Part shown: positions 1 through 6,202 of the stretch, piece after piece
Layout of the letters: each line of letters begins with the position of its first letter
Numbering within the stretch: position 1 is the stretch's first letter
DNA from: Flavobacteriaceae bacterium UBA1115
Lineage (GTDB): Bacteria > Bacteroidota > Bacteroidia > Flavobacteriales > Flavobacteriaceae
Reading direction: 5' to 3'
Length of the DNA: 7,061 nt
NCBI GenBank assembly: GCA_002313325.1
Contig: DCBE01000026.1
Span: 1 to 7,061 of the forward strand
Translations under genes and position numbers: made by a program
Notes under the pieces: generated by a model
Database searches by the model: none
The model's input: only the letters and a program-made list of their open reading frames with translations
What the model was told of the DNA's origin: nothing

Positions 1-438
1 ATAAGCAAACCCCAAGACGTTATTTTGTAAATAGAGTGCACCTAAAAAGTTGTTGCTTTTCGCTTCCAACACCCCGTCAGTCAAGGTTACGCCAGGAGTT
101 ACCAGTTCGGTAACGCCGCGTTTTACAATTTTTTTGGTGAGTTTGGGGTCTTCAAGCTGATCGCAAATGGCAACACGCTGTCCTGCACGCACTAGCTTAG
201 GCAAATAAGTGTGCAAAGAATGATGAGGGAAGCCTGCCAATTCAGTTTCAGAAGTACTGCCCGCACCACGCTTGGTCAATAAAATGCCCAAAATGTGGGC
301 GGCCTTTACTGCATCTTGTCCAAAAGTCTCATAAAAATCGCCCACGCGAAAAAGAAGCAGTGCGTCAGGATACTTCGCCTTGATTTGATTGTACTGCTTC
401 ATCAAGGGCGTTTCTTTTGTTTTTTTCTTGGCAGACAA
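1..438 (-). CDS. mutS: DNA mismatch repair ATPase MutS, N-terminal part (cut by window edge)
   Basis: MutS binds mispaired or looped bases and starts methyl-independent or methyl-directed mismatch repair with MutL. Only the first 146 codons are present; the connector, clamp, lever and ATPase domains lie beyond the left edge. The visible part is the N-terminal mismatch-recognition domain. It carries the Phe-x-Glu reading motif in DFYETF (F35, E37), followed by ILLTKR, ELAGFPHHS and VTPGV, all typical of MutS. The start is placed at TTG 438 because homologues usually carry a short lysine-rich leader before ETPLMKQYN, and this TTG gives MSAKKKTKETPLMKQYN; an in-frame TAA lies at 450-448. ATG 402 is the alternative and would remove that leader (12 residues). 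No clear Shine-Dalgarno sequence precedes either start. It is transcribed divergently from the TrmH-family gene. The family call is very secure; the exact start is less so. Confidence 0.95.
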   Translation of the reverse strand, partial: MSAKKKTKETPLMKQYNQIKAKYPDALLLFRVGDFYETFGQDAVKAAHILGILLTKRGAGSTSETELAGFPHHSLHTYLPKLVRAGQRVAICDQLEDPKLTKKIVKRGVTELVTPGVTLTDGVLEAKSNNFLGALYLQNNVLGFAY

Positions 439-454
439 AGCGAGATATTAGTTC

Positions 455-478
455 TGGCTAATTTACATTATTTAGCCA
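455..478. promoter_or_regulatory. Inverted repeat in the mutS/methyltransferase divergent region
   Basis: A perfect 7-bp inverted repeat, TGGCTAA (455-461) and TTAGCCA (472-478), is separated by 10 bp in the 63-bp gap between the two divergent starts. The centre-to-centre distance of 17 bp is not far from what a dimeric regulator might use, but I recognise no specific operator. The right arm overlaps a weak minus-strand match to the Bacteroidota -7 element (TGTGTTTG, 484-477, 7 of 8 against TAnnTTTG) that could serve mutS. No T-run follows, and the site lies at gene starts rather than gene ends, so a terminator is unlikely. Function is inference only. Confidence 0.35.
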
Positions 479-489
479 AACACAATCCT

Positions 490-497
490 TACCTTTG
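490..497 (+). promoter_or_regulatory. Bacteroidota-type -7 promoter element for the TrmH-family gene
   Basis: TACCTTTG matches the Bacteroidota -7 consensus TAnnTTTG at all six fixed positions. A weak -33 counterpart, TTA at 468-470 (consensus TTG), lies 19 bp upstream, within the normal spacing. The box ends only 4 bp before the ATG at 502. If initiation occurs at the usual distance, the transcript would start at or one base before the start codon, making the mRNA essentially leaderless. Confidence 0.55.
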
Positions 498-501
498 ACA
501 T

Positions 502-1041
502 ATGCGTAAATGGACTATGGAAGAGCTTAACAGATTGAGCCCAACAGCTTTTAAAGCAGCACCCAAAACAAATATTGTATTGGTGCTTGACAACATTCGA
601 AGCCGCAATAATGTTGGGGCTATTTTCCGCACTGCTGACGCCTTTCGCATTGCTGAAATGGTGCTTTGTGGTATTACGCCAATTCCTCCACACAAAGACA
701 TTCACAAAACTGCCTTAGGCGCTACTGAAAGTGTTGCGTGGCGACAAGAAAGCTATGCTGCTAAAGTTGTAGCTAAACTGCGTGAGTCTGGTGCCAACTG
801 CTATGCCATAGAACAAGTTAAGGGCGCAGTGTTTTTAGATCAAGTAACTGTTGCCTCCAATCAAACATTGGTTTTGGTTATTGGAAACGAAGTGGAGGGC
901 GTTTCTCAAGAAGTTATTGATGCCTGCGGCGCGGCAATTGAGATTCCACAATTGGGTACCAAACACTCTCTGAATGTAGCTATCTCGGCTGGAGTAGTTT
1001 TGTGGCATTTTTTCACTAAGCTTCGTCCAACTGCACATTGA
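502..1041 (+). CDS. TrmH/SpoU-family RNA 2'-O-ribose methyltransferase
   Basis: This 179-residue protein belongs to the SPOUT class of trefoil-knot methyltransferases, which transfer a methyl group from S-adenosylmethionine to a ribose 2'-OH in tRNA or rRNA. All three SpoU motifs are visible: motif 1, NIRSRNNVGAIFRTADAF (31-48), with the conserved N37 and R43; motif 2, IGNEVEGVS (127-135); and motif 3, GTKHSLNVAISAGVV (152-166), which forms the knot and cofactor loop. The length fits a bare catalytic domain without the extra N-terminal RNA-binding domain of RlmB. The ATG at 502 gives MRKWTMEELNRLSP, which resembles the start of Bacteroidota homologues, and no earlier start fits. The substrate cannot be told from sequence: TrmH itself methylates G18 of tRNA, TrmL the wobble base, so no symbol is given. 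Its last 26 bp overlap the end of the convergent folK-dNK gene. Confidence 0.93.
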   Translation: MRKWTMEELNRLSPTAFKAAPKTNIVLVLDNIRSRNNVGAIFRTADAFRIAEMVLCGITPIPPHKDIHKTALGATESVAWRQESYAAKVVAKLRESGANCYAIEQVKGAVFLDQVTVASNQTLVLVIGNEVEGVSQEVIDACGAAIEIPQLGTKHSLNVAISAGVVLWHFFTKLRPTAH

Positions 1042-2146
1042 TTTTCTTCAACAAATGAATTAAATCTTCGGTATTTAGCACAAAATCCAAAGCTGAAATG
1101 TCAACTGATACAACTTGCATACGCTTTTGCAAAAATGGTAGATGCTGATCGTATCCCTTGGCTAATTTTGCCAAATAATCAATGGGAATATTTTGCTCAT
1201 AACTCCTTCCACGTTTTTTAATATTGGTTTTGGAACGTTCAGCGGTTTGACGAAGGAATATGCAAAGGCTTGGTTGATTAGCACTCTTCGACATAAAGCT
1301 ATACAATTGTTGAAAAAGAGGATATTCATCTTCATTTAAGGTGTTTTGTGCAAATACAAGCGACTTACTCATATGGAAGTCTGCCACAGTCCCAGACTGA
1401 AATAAATCCAACTGTTCAGAATTCTCATTTATTTGATTAAAACGATCAGCCAAGAAAGATAACTCCAATGGAAAGGCATAACGTTTTGGTTCCCTGTAGA
1501 ACTTGGGTAAAAAGGGATTTTCTGCAAATCGCTCCTCAATGGTTTTATAACCTAAGTTTTGGGCTAATATTTTTGTTAGCGTCGTTTTTCCACAACCAAT
1601 AATTCCTTCCACACAAATATAGGTATGCGCACTGAGCTTTGCATATATGGGGTGTCGCAGTTTCAGCTCGTAAATGCTAAGCGGCGTATCATCTTCACAA
1701 GCATCAAGCAAGGCTTTTATGGTTTTTTGGTCATCGGGATGCTGTTTGTGGGGGGCGATTTCACATAGGGGTTGTAGTACAAATCGTCTTTGCGCCATAG
1801 CGGGATGCGGCAGTGTGAGATTTGGTGTATCCAAAACTAAATCATCATAAAAAATCATGTCCAAATCCAAGGTTCTGTTATGATATCCCTGAACTTGAGA
1901 ACGCAACCTTCCTTGTGATTGCTCTATGTCAAGCAACTTTTGCATAACCACGGCAGGGGAAAGTTGGGTGTCGATTGTAAAGCATGCATTTAAAAAGGGG
2001 CTGCCCTCAAAACCAACTGATGGGGTTTCAACCACTGAAGAAATCACGCCAATATCGCCCATGTCTGTTACAGCATCTAAACCCTGTTGCAAATACTCAA
2101 GGCGGTCGCCCATATTACTACCGATAGATATGTAAACAATTGACAT
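1016..2146 (-). CDS. folK: Fusion: HPPK (FolK) plus deoxynucleoside kinase
   Basis: This 376-residue protein joins two enzymes. Residues 1 to about 165 are 6-hydroxymethyl-7,8-dihydropterin pyrophosphokinase, which passes pyrophosphate from ATP to the pterin in folate synthesis. Its marks are YISIGSNMGDR (5-15), RTLDLDMIFYDD (91-102) with the magnesium-binding D94 and D96, and LPHPAMAQRRFVLQPLCEIAP, split between residues 112 and 132. Residues about 174-376 are a deoxynucleoside kinase of the dGK/dAK/dCK family, which phosphorylates deoxynucleosides for salvage. It has a P-loop GIIGCGKTT (181-189), EERFAENPF (204-212), a segment ADFHMSKSLVFA (255-266) where relatives usually read SDYYFxKS, and an arginine-rich lid KKRGRSYEQNI (310-320). 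The start at 2146 is chosen because MSIVYISIGSN is the normal HPPK beginning; the frame stays open to an ATG at 2338, but that extension runs across the opposite promoter region into sppA and looks non-coding. Which nucleoside is used is not decided; a purine is my guess. Confidence 0.93.
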   Translation of the reverse strand: MSIVYISIGSNMGDRLEYLQQGLDAVTDMGDIGVISSVVETPSVGFEGSPFLNACFTIDTQLSPAVVMQKLLDIEQSQGRLRSQVQGYHNRTLDLDMIFYDDLVLDTPNLTLPHPAMAQRRFVLQPLCEIAPHKQHPDDQKTIKALLDACEDDTPLSIYELKLRHPIYAKLSAHTYICVEGIIGCGKTTLTKILAQNLGYKTIEERFAENPFLPKFYREPKRYAFPLELSFLADRFNQINENSEQLDLFQSGTVADFHMSKSLVFAQNTLNEDEYPLFQQLYSFMSKSANQPSLCIFLRQTAERSKTNIKKRGRSYEQNIPIDYLAKLAKGYDQHLPFLQKRMQVVSVDISALDFVLNTEDLIHLLKKINVQLDEA

Positions 2147-2150
2147 ACTA

Positions 2151-2158
2151 CAAAAATG
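2151..2158 (-). promoter_or_regulatory. Candidate -7 element for folK-dNK
   Basis: On the minus strand CATTTTTG matches TAnnTTTG at five of six fixed positions (C instead of the first T). It ends 4 bp before the ATG at 2146, the same gap as for the TrmH-family gene, and so would also give a nearly leaderless transcript. I see no convincing -33 partner at 19-21 bp, so support is modest. Confidence 0.35.
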
Positions 2159-2180
2159 ATGAAAAGAATTGTGAAACGTG

Positions 2181-2188
2181 TATCTTTG
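2181..2188 (+). promoter_or_regulatory. Bacteroidota-type -7 promoter element for sppA operon
   Basis: TATCTTTG is a full match to TAnnTTTG. It lies 19 bp before the sppA ATG at 2208, so a transcript starting a few bases downstream would have a leader of about 16 nt. At the -33 position, 19 bp upstream, only ATG (2159-2161) is found in place of TTG. It would drive sppA and probably the transporter and rluF genes behind it. No Shine-Dalgarno sequence is seen in the AT-rich leader, as is common in this phylum. Confidence 0.55.
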
Positions 2189-2207
2189 AGAAAATACTAT
2201 TAAAATT

Positions 2208-3962
2208 ATGAGTTTCTTTAAAAATCTTATCAGTTCAGCTATTGGGACCTTTATCGCGCTTGGTCTGCTTTTTGTTTTTATGCTCGTCTTTTTGGCAGGA
2301 TCCGTTGCCCTTATGGACGAAGAGGGAGTTGCCGTCAAATTAGAAAAAAATACGGTTTTGGAGTTTGATATGGGGTTACCGGTTCAAGACCGAGAGCCAC
2401 AAAGCTTTTCTTTTGCAAGCGCTTTGGAAATAGATCCTGAAGCCTATGGATTAAATACCATAATTCCTGCAATTGAAAACGCAGCAAAAGACGATCTTGT
2501 TTCTGGAATTAGCATTCAAAACATCTCGGCAATGGGGGGGATTTCAAACATGCACACGCTCAGAAAAGCTTTAGTGGCATTTAAAGAAAGTGGTAAATTT
2601 ATTTATGCCTACGGGGATTACTACAGCCAATTAGATTATTACCTCGCATCTGTTGCAGATTCTATTTTTCTACACCCAGAAGGCAGTGTTGACTTTCGTG
2701 GGTTAAGCGCTGAAATTCTGTACTACAAATCTGCCCAAGAAAAGTCTGGAATAAGTATGGAGGTCATTCGAAGTGGAAAATACAAAAGTGCTGTTGAACC
2801 TTTTCTCAATGACTATATGAGTAAGGAAAACCGCACCCAAATTCAATCCTATATAGATGATATATGGGATACATTATTAGGAGATATTGCCACAAGTAGA
2901 GGTTTGTCTGAAAAAATTCTCGATACACATGCCGACAACCTTGGAGGTGCAAATGCACAAAAAGCCATTTACTCATCACTCATAGACGGAATTGCCACAA
3001 GACGAAGTTATAAAGAAAAATTAGCATCGCGTTTTGATGATGATGAAGTGGAAACGACCAATTTCGTTGATTACATGAGCATTGCCGGTCGCAAAGAAGG
3101 AAAAGGCAGCAACCGCATTGCTGTGTTATACGCTCAAGGTGAAATTATTTACGGTGAGGGTGGGGCAGAAATGATTGGGCAAGAAAAAATGATTAAAGCC
3201 CTCAAGAAGATTGGCAAAAAGAAAAATATTAAAGCGGTTGTGCTGCGTATAAACTCACCTGGTGGAAGCGCTTTGGCTTCTGAGCTTATTTGGGAGGAAA
3301 TAGAACACCTAAAAGAAACAAAGAGAGTGGTGGTTTCCATGGGTAATGTGGCAGCCTCAGGAGGTTATTATATCGCTGCAAATGCCCACGAAATTGTCGC
3401 AGAACCCACAACTATTACGGGATCTATTGGGGTTTTGGGGGTCTTGCCCAATATCAATCGTTTGTCAAAACGTTGGGGGATTAATGCAGAACAAGTAACA
3501 ACTAACAAACAAGCACTGCAGTATTCGCCTTTTGAACCCTTGAACAACAGCACGAGAAACGAAATCAAAGCAGGCATCAACCAAGTTTACCAAACTTTTT
3601 TAACTCGTGTTGCCGACGGTCGAGGCATGACCAAAGAAGAGGTTCACAAAATTGCACAAGGTCGCGTGTGGTCTGGAGTAGAGGCCAATGCCATTGGGCT
3701 GGTAGATCATCTTGGTGGTCTTGACCTTGCCATAGAGCGTGCTGCTGCACTAGCCGAAATTGAAGATTATCGTTTAACCACCTATCCTAAATTTGACGAC
3801 GATTTAGAAAGTATATTAGAAGGACTTTTTGGCGGGCCTTTTGGGAAATTAAGAACCAAATTACCTCCTGAAATTTCCGTGTGGATCCAAGGGATTGAAG
3901 CCTTACAAAACCCTGCAAATCAATTGCAAACACGCCTACCCTACACACTAAATGTGAACTAG
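2208..3962 (+). CDS. sppA: Signal peptide peptidase SppA, long (67K) form
   Basis: SppA is a membrane-anchored serine protease that degrades signal peptides left in the membrane after secretion. At 584 residues this is the long two-domain form known from E. coli, not the short single-domain form of Bacillus. A single hydrophobic anchor spans about residues 10-32, and the rest should face the periplasm. The active site is a Ser/Lys dyad shared between the two halves. The lysine is K193 in RSGKYKSAVEPF (N-terminal half); the serine is S384 in VAASGGYYIAA (C-terminal half). INSPGGSALAS (348-358) and TITGSIGV (402-409) are further family hallmarks. Both catalytic residues are intact, so it should be active. 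The ATG at 2208 gives a hydrophobic N-terminus of normal form. The TAG stop abuts the ATG of the next gene, which implies co-transcription and perhaps coupled translation. Confidence 0.95.
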   Translation: MSFFKNLISSAIGTFIALGLLFVFMLVFLAGSVALMDEEGVAVKLEKNTVLEFDMGLPVQDREPQSFSFASALEIDPEAYGLNTIIPAIENAAKDDLVSGISIQNISAMGGISNMHTLRKALVAFKESGKFIYAYGDYYSQLDYYLASVADSIFLHPEGSVDFRGLSAEILYYKSAQEKSGISMEVIRSGKYKSAVEPFLNDYMSKENRTQIQSYIDDIWDTLLGDIATSRGLSEKILDTHADNLGGANAQKAIYSSLIDGIATRRSYKEKLASRFDDDEVETTNFVDYMSIAGRKEGKGSNRIAVLYAQGEIIYGEGGAEMIGQEKMIKALKKIGKKKNIKAVVLRINSPGGSALASELIWEEIEHLKETKRVVVSMGNVAASGGYYIAANAHEIVAEPTTITGSIGVLGVLPNINRLSKRWGINAEQVTTNKQALQYSPFEPLNNSTRNEIKAGINQVYQTFLTRVADGRGMTKEEVHKIAQGRVWSGVEANAIGLVDHLGGLDLAIERAAALAEIEDYRLTTYPKFDDDLESILEGLFGGPFGKLRTKLPPEISVWIQGIEALQNPANQLQTRLPYTLNVN

Positions 3963-4658
3963 ATGCATAGGCCAGCTGCACGAAAGCTTTATTTATATTT
4001 GGCCGCCTTATTCATCACCTCATTGGTGGTCTCTAATCTAATTTTTCAGAAGTTTTTTTATTGGCGTCCATTTGATTGGGAAGTCTTTGGGATGCCCATT
4101 TTTGAATTATCTGTAGGCATACTGCCCTATCCCATTACCTTTTTAATTACGGATATTATTTCCGAAATTTTTGGCAAGAAAAGTGCCAATCAAGTAGTAG
4201 TGGCTGGCATATTTGCGTCCTTTTTTTCGATTGGGATTTTATTGTTGGCTGGGGTTGTACCCGCCATTGATAGTTCACCTATTGATAATGCCACGTTCCA
4301 TAGGGTATTTGCTTTGTCACCCTTGGCCGTATTGGCTTCCATGATAGCCTACCTATCGGCACAGTTCGTAGACATTCGCATCTATCACTATTGGAAGAAC
4401 CTTACCAAAGGTAAACATTTATGGCTGCGCAATAACTTCTCCACCTTTAGTTCACAAATTATCGATTCCACCACAGTTATTTTGCTTCTATGCTCGTTTC
4501 AAGTATTGCCCTGGGAACTGTTTTGGGGATTGGTAGTATCTAGTGTAATTTTTAAAATTTTAGTAGCCGCCATTGATACCCCTTTCTTGTATTTTTTCGT
4601 TTGGCTGATTCGTCGCCGTTTTGACCTTAAAGTAGGGGAAGAAATTCATCTGGCCTGA
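3963..4658 (+). CDS. yhhQ: Queuosine precursor transporter, YhhQ/VUT family
   Basis: This 231-residue integral membrane protein belongs to the family once called DUF165 or VUT. In E. coli, YhhQ takes up the 7-deazaguanine precursors preQ0 and preQ1, used to make queuosine at the tRNA wobble position. About six hydrophobic segments can be seen, near residues 10-28, 48-66, 76-100, 116-136, 168-195 and 197-216. Family signatures are SVGILPYPITFLITDIISE (50-68), a NNFSTFSSQIIDS stretch (157-169) and AAIDTPFLYFF (202-212). The basic tail RRRFDLK follows the last segment. The ATG directly follows the sppA stop (TAGATG) with no ribosome site of its own, and rluF begins one base after its stop. Whether this organism imports preQ0, preQ1 or queuine cannot be told. 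No queuosine synthesis genes or preQ1 riboswitch are seen in this window. The family call is firm; the substrate is taken from the family. Confidence 0.9.
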   Translation: MHRPAARKLYLYLAALFITSLVVSNLIFQKFFYWRPFDWEVFGMPIFELSVGILPYPITFLITDIISEIFGKKSANQVVVAGIFASFFSIGILLLAGVVPAIDSSPIDNATFHRVFALSPLAVLASMIAYLSAQFVDIRIYHYWKNLTKGKHLWLRNNFSTFSSQIIDSTTVILLLCSFQVLPWELFWGLVVSSVIFKILVAAIDTPFLYFFVWLIRRRFDLKVGEEIHLA

Positions 4659-4659
4659 T

Positions 4660-5385
4660 ATGGAATCTGTTCGCATTAATAAATACCTAAGTGAGATTGG
4701 TTTTTGCTCCCGTCGAGCTGCTGATAAACTAATCGAGCAAGGGCGCATTACTGTAAATGGAAATCCCGTAGAAATGGGCATGAAAGTAAGTCCCCAAGAC
4801 CAAGTAGCCGTTGACGGAGAAAAGGTGGGTAAAAAGACTGAAAAGCCAGTCTATATTGCTTTTAATAAGCCAGTGGGCATTGTTTGTACCGCAGATACCA
4901 AACTAGAAAAAGACAACATCATTGACTATATAAATTACCCAAGCCGTATATTCCCCATAGGACGTTTGGACAAACCCTCAGAAGGACTTATTTTTTTAAC
5001 AAATGATGGTGATATCGTCAATAAGATCTTGCGTGCCCGAAACAACCACGAAAAGGAATATGTAGTAACGGTCAACAAGCTCATTACCAAACTCTTTATT
5101 GACAAAATGGGTAAAGGCGTTCCCATACTCGATACGGTCACAAGGCCCTGTGTGGTAAAGCAAACACATGAGCGTGAATTTCGCATCATTCTCACCCAAG
5201 GGCTCAATCGGCAAATCAGGCGTATGTGTGAATATTTGGACTACCGTGTGGTACGCCTAAAAAGAGTGCGCATCATGAATGTAAACCTAGATGTTGGCAA
5301 AGGAAAGTGGCGCGACCTGACCAGTAAGGAGTTGGCGGAAATCAACCGATTGGTGGCGGAATCTGAAAAAACCCATGATGGTTAG
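4660..5385 (+). CDS. rluF: 23S rRNA pseudouridine synthase RluF
   Basis: RluF isomerises uridine to pseudouridine; the E. coli enzyme acts on U2604 of 23S rRNA near the peptidyl transferase centre and also on U35 of tRNA-Tyr. This 241-residue protein has an N-terminal S4 RNA-binding domain (about 1-50; RINKYLSEIGFCSRRAADKL at 5-24). The RsuA/RluB-type catalytic domain follows, with the aspartate D104 in IGRLDKPSEGLIFLTNDGD (100-118). NKILRARNNHEKEYVVTV (121-138) and the GLNRQIRRMCEYLDYRV stretch match RluF more closely than RluB or RluE. It is 50 or so residues shorter than E. coli RluF, lacking a long C-terminal tail. It starts one base after the transporter stop and is likely the last gene of the sppA operon. 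Its TAG overlaps the stop codon of the convergent DUF2797 gene. Confidence 0.92.
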   Translation: MESVRINKYLSEIGFCSRRAADKLIEQGRITVNGNPVEMGMKVSPQDQVAVDGEKVGKKTEKPVYIAFNKPVGIVCTADTKLEKDNIIDYINYPSRIFPIGRLDKPSEGLIFLTNDGDIVNKILRARNNHEKEYVVTVNKLITKLFIDKMGKGVPILDTVTRPCVVKQTHEREFRIILTQGLNRQIRRMCEYLDYRVVRLKRVRIMNVNLDVGKGKWRDLTSKELAEINRLVAESEKTHDG

Positions 5386-6170
5386 CTAAATGAAAGGTCA
5401 ATTACTTGCCCTTCATGCCCGCGTACATTCCAAACGGTGTCGTCTTCAAAAATCCAATACTGTCCTTTAATACCCATAAGCACTCCTGAATATTTAGGCG
5501 TTTTGACGAGATTTAAAATTTTGACTTTTTCGGGAAAACGAGCAACAGGAAAGTCGATAGAAAGGGGTGGGTCCTGAACTAAATAGGGTTGTACTTCTGT
5601 TGGTAGCTTGGCAATACAGGCTGCACGTTCGGCCACCAGATCCAAAGCTTCCCCTTTGTTTTGCAACATGATGCGCCAGTTGGTCTTATCATTGAAATAC
5701 GCTTTTAATGCTACCTCAGTTATGCCCGCCAAATAGCGGTTGGGTACCTCCACAATAGGCAGGGCTTGATGTGCACCTTGGTCAATCCAGCGCGTGGGTA
5801 CTTGGGTGTCGCGTGTTACTCCCACTTTTAGACCACTGGAGACAGCAAAATAAACAATATGGGGCTGCAATTGCACCTTTTGTTCATAGGCCAAATCACG
5901 GTCTTCAATGCCCAAGTGAGCTTTGCTGAGCTCGGGTTTCATAATCCATTCCCCTGCACTCGGTGTTTCAAAAAAACATGACTTACAAAAACCCTGTCGG
6001 AAAATTTCGTTAGGATGTGAACAGCTAAGACACTGTGAACCCGTGCGTGTGATATGCACTTTTTTTTCTAGAAAACTATTGACGTGAATGAAAGAATCTG
6101 CAAAGACCAAGTAGTAGTCTACGGGGCTTTTAAATTCCGTTTGCATTTTGGTCAGTACACCTTGAAACAT
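5382..6170 (-). CDS. DUF2797 family protein with zinc-ribbon-like and GIY-YIG-like regions
   Basis: This 262-residue protein is recognised as a member of the uncharacterised DUF2797 family; its biochemical role is unknown. Three parts are visible. Residues 1-45 have no known motif. A four-cysteine site follows: QCLSC and GFCKSC (C47, C50, C62, C65), spaced CxxC-x11-CxxC like a zinc ribbon. Residues about 104-166 contain HIVYFAVSSGLKVGVTR, then PTRWIDQGA, PNRYLAG, TEVALK and KTNWR. In order these place Y107, K115-V116-G117, R127, E152 and N164 much as in the GIY-YIG nuclease core; this resemblance is my inference. The C-terminal part (about 222-250) has the family-like SGVLMGIKGQYWIFEDD. No signal peptide or membrane segment is seen, so it is probably cytoplasmic. 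The ATG at 6170 gives MFQGVLTKMQTE, a usual start for the family. It ends in a 4-bp convergent overlap with rluF and diverges from the GH3 gene across 32 bp. Confidence 0.85.
   Translation of the reverse strand: MFQGVLTKMQTEFKSPVDYYLVFADSFIHVNSFLEKKVHITRTGSQCLSCSHPNEIFRQGFCKSCFFETPSAGEWIMKPELSKAHLGIEDRDLAYEQKVQLQPHIVYFAVSSGLKVGVTRDTQVPTRWIDQGAHQALPIVEVPNRYLAGITEVALKAYFNDKTNWRIMLQNKGEALDLVAERAACIAKLPTEVQPYLVQDPPLSIDFPVARFPEKVKILNLVKTPKYSGVLMGIKGQYWIFEDDTVWNVRGHEGQVIDLSFS
5390..5416 (+). other. Imperfect hairpin just past the rluF stop
   Basis: ATG-A-AAGGTCAA, loop TTAC, TTGCCCTT-CAT can fold into about ten base pairs with one mismatch (T5398 against C5409) and one bulged A (5393). It starts five bases after the rluF stop, inside the 3' end of the opposing DUF2797 gene. 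No T-run follows on the plus strand, so it is not a canonical intrinsic terminator. It could be a 3'-end-stabilising hairpin of the sppA-rluF transcript, or chance within coding sequence. Confidence 0.25.
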
Positions 6171-6202
6171 AATTTGTATTTTAGTTTAGCAATATACCCA
6201 AA
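6171..6202. promoter_or_regulatory. Divergent promoter region of the DUF2797 and GH3 genes
   Basis: This AT-rich 32-bp spacer must hold the 5' signals of both genes unless they extend into the coding regions. On the plus strand TATTTTAG (6177-6184) matches TAnnTTTG at five of six fixed positions and would leave a GH3 leader of about 15 nt, similar to the sppA arrangement. On the minus strand only a poor match is seen (TATATTGC). No clear inverted repeat or Shine-Dalgarno sequence is present. With so little space the two promoters must overlap or interfere. Confidence 0.35.

Noticed and set aside
295..498. Plus-strand open frame of 67 codons across the mutS start
   Set aside because: It is antisense to conserved MutS coding sequence and has no family resemblance.
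2147..2338. N-terminal extension of folK-dNK by 64 residues to an ATG at 2338
   Set aside because: It would cross the divergent promoter region and overlap the start of sppA; the extra residues resemble nothing and HPPK normally begins at the MSIVYISIGSN position.
3357..3364. AGGAGG-like sequence inside sppA
   Set aside because: It encodes the catalytic SGGYY segment; no sensible start follows.
4935..5214. Two overlapping minus-strand open frames opposite rluF
   Set aside because: They lie opposite the conserved catalytic domain of RluF and show no family motifs.
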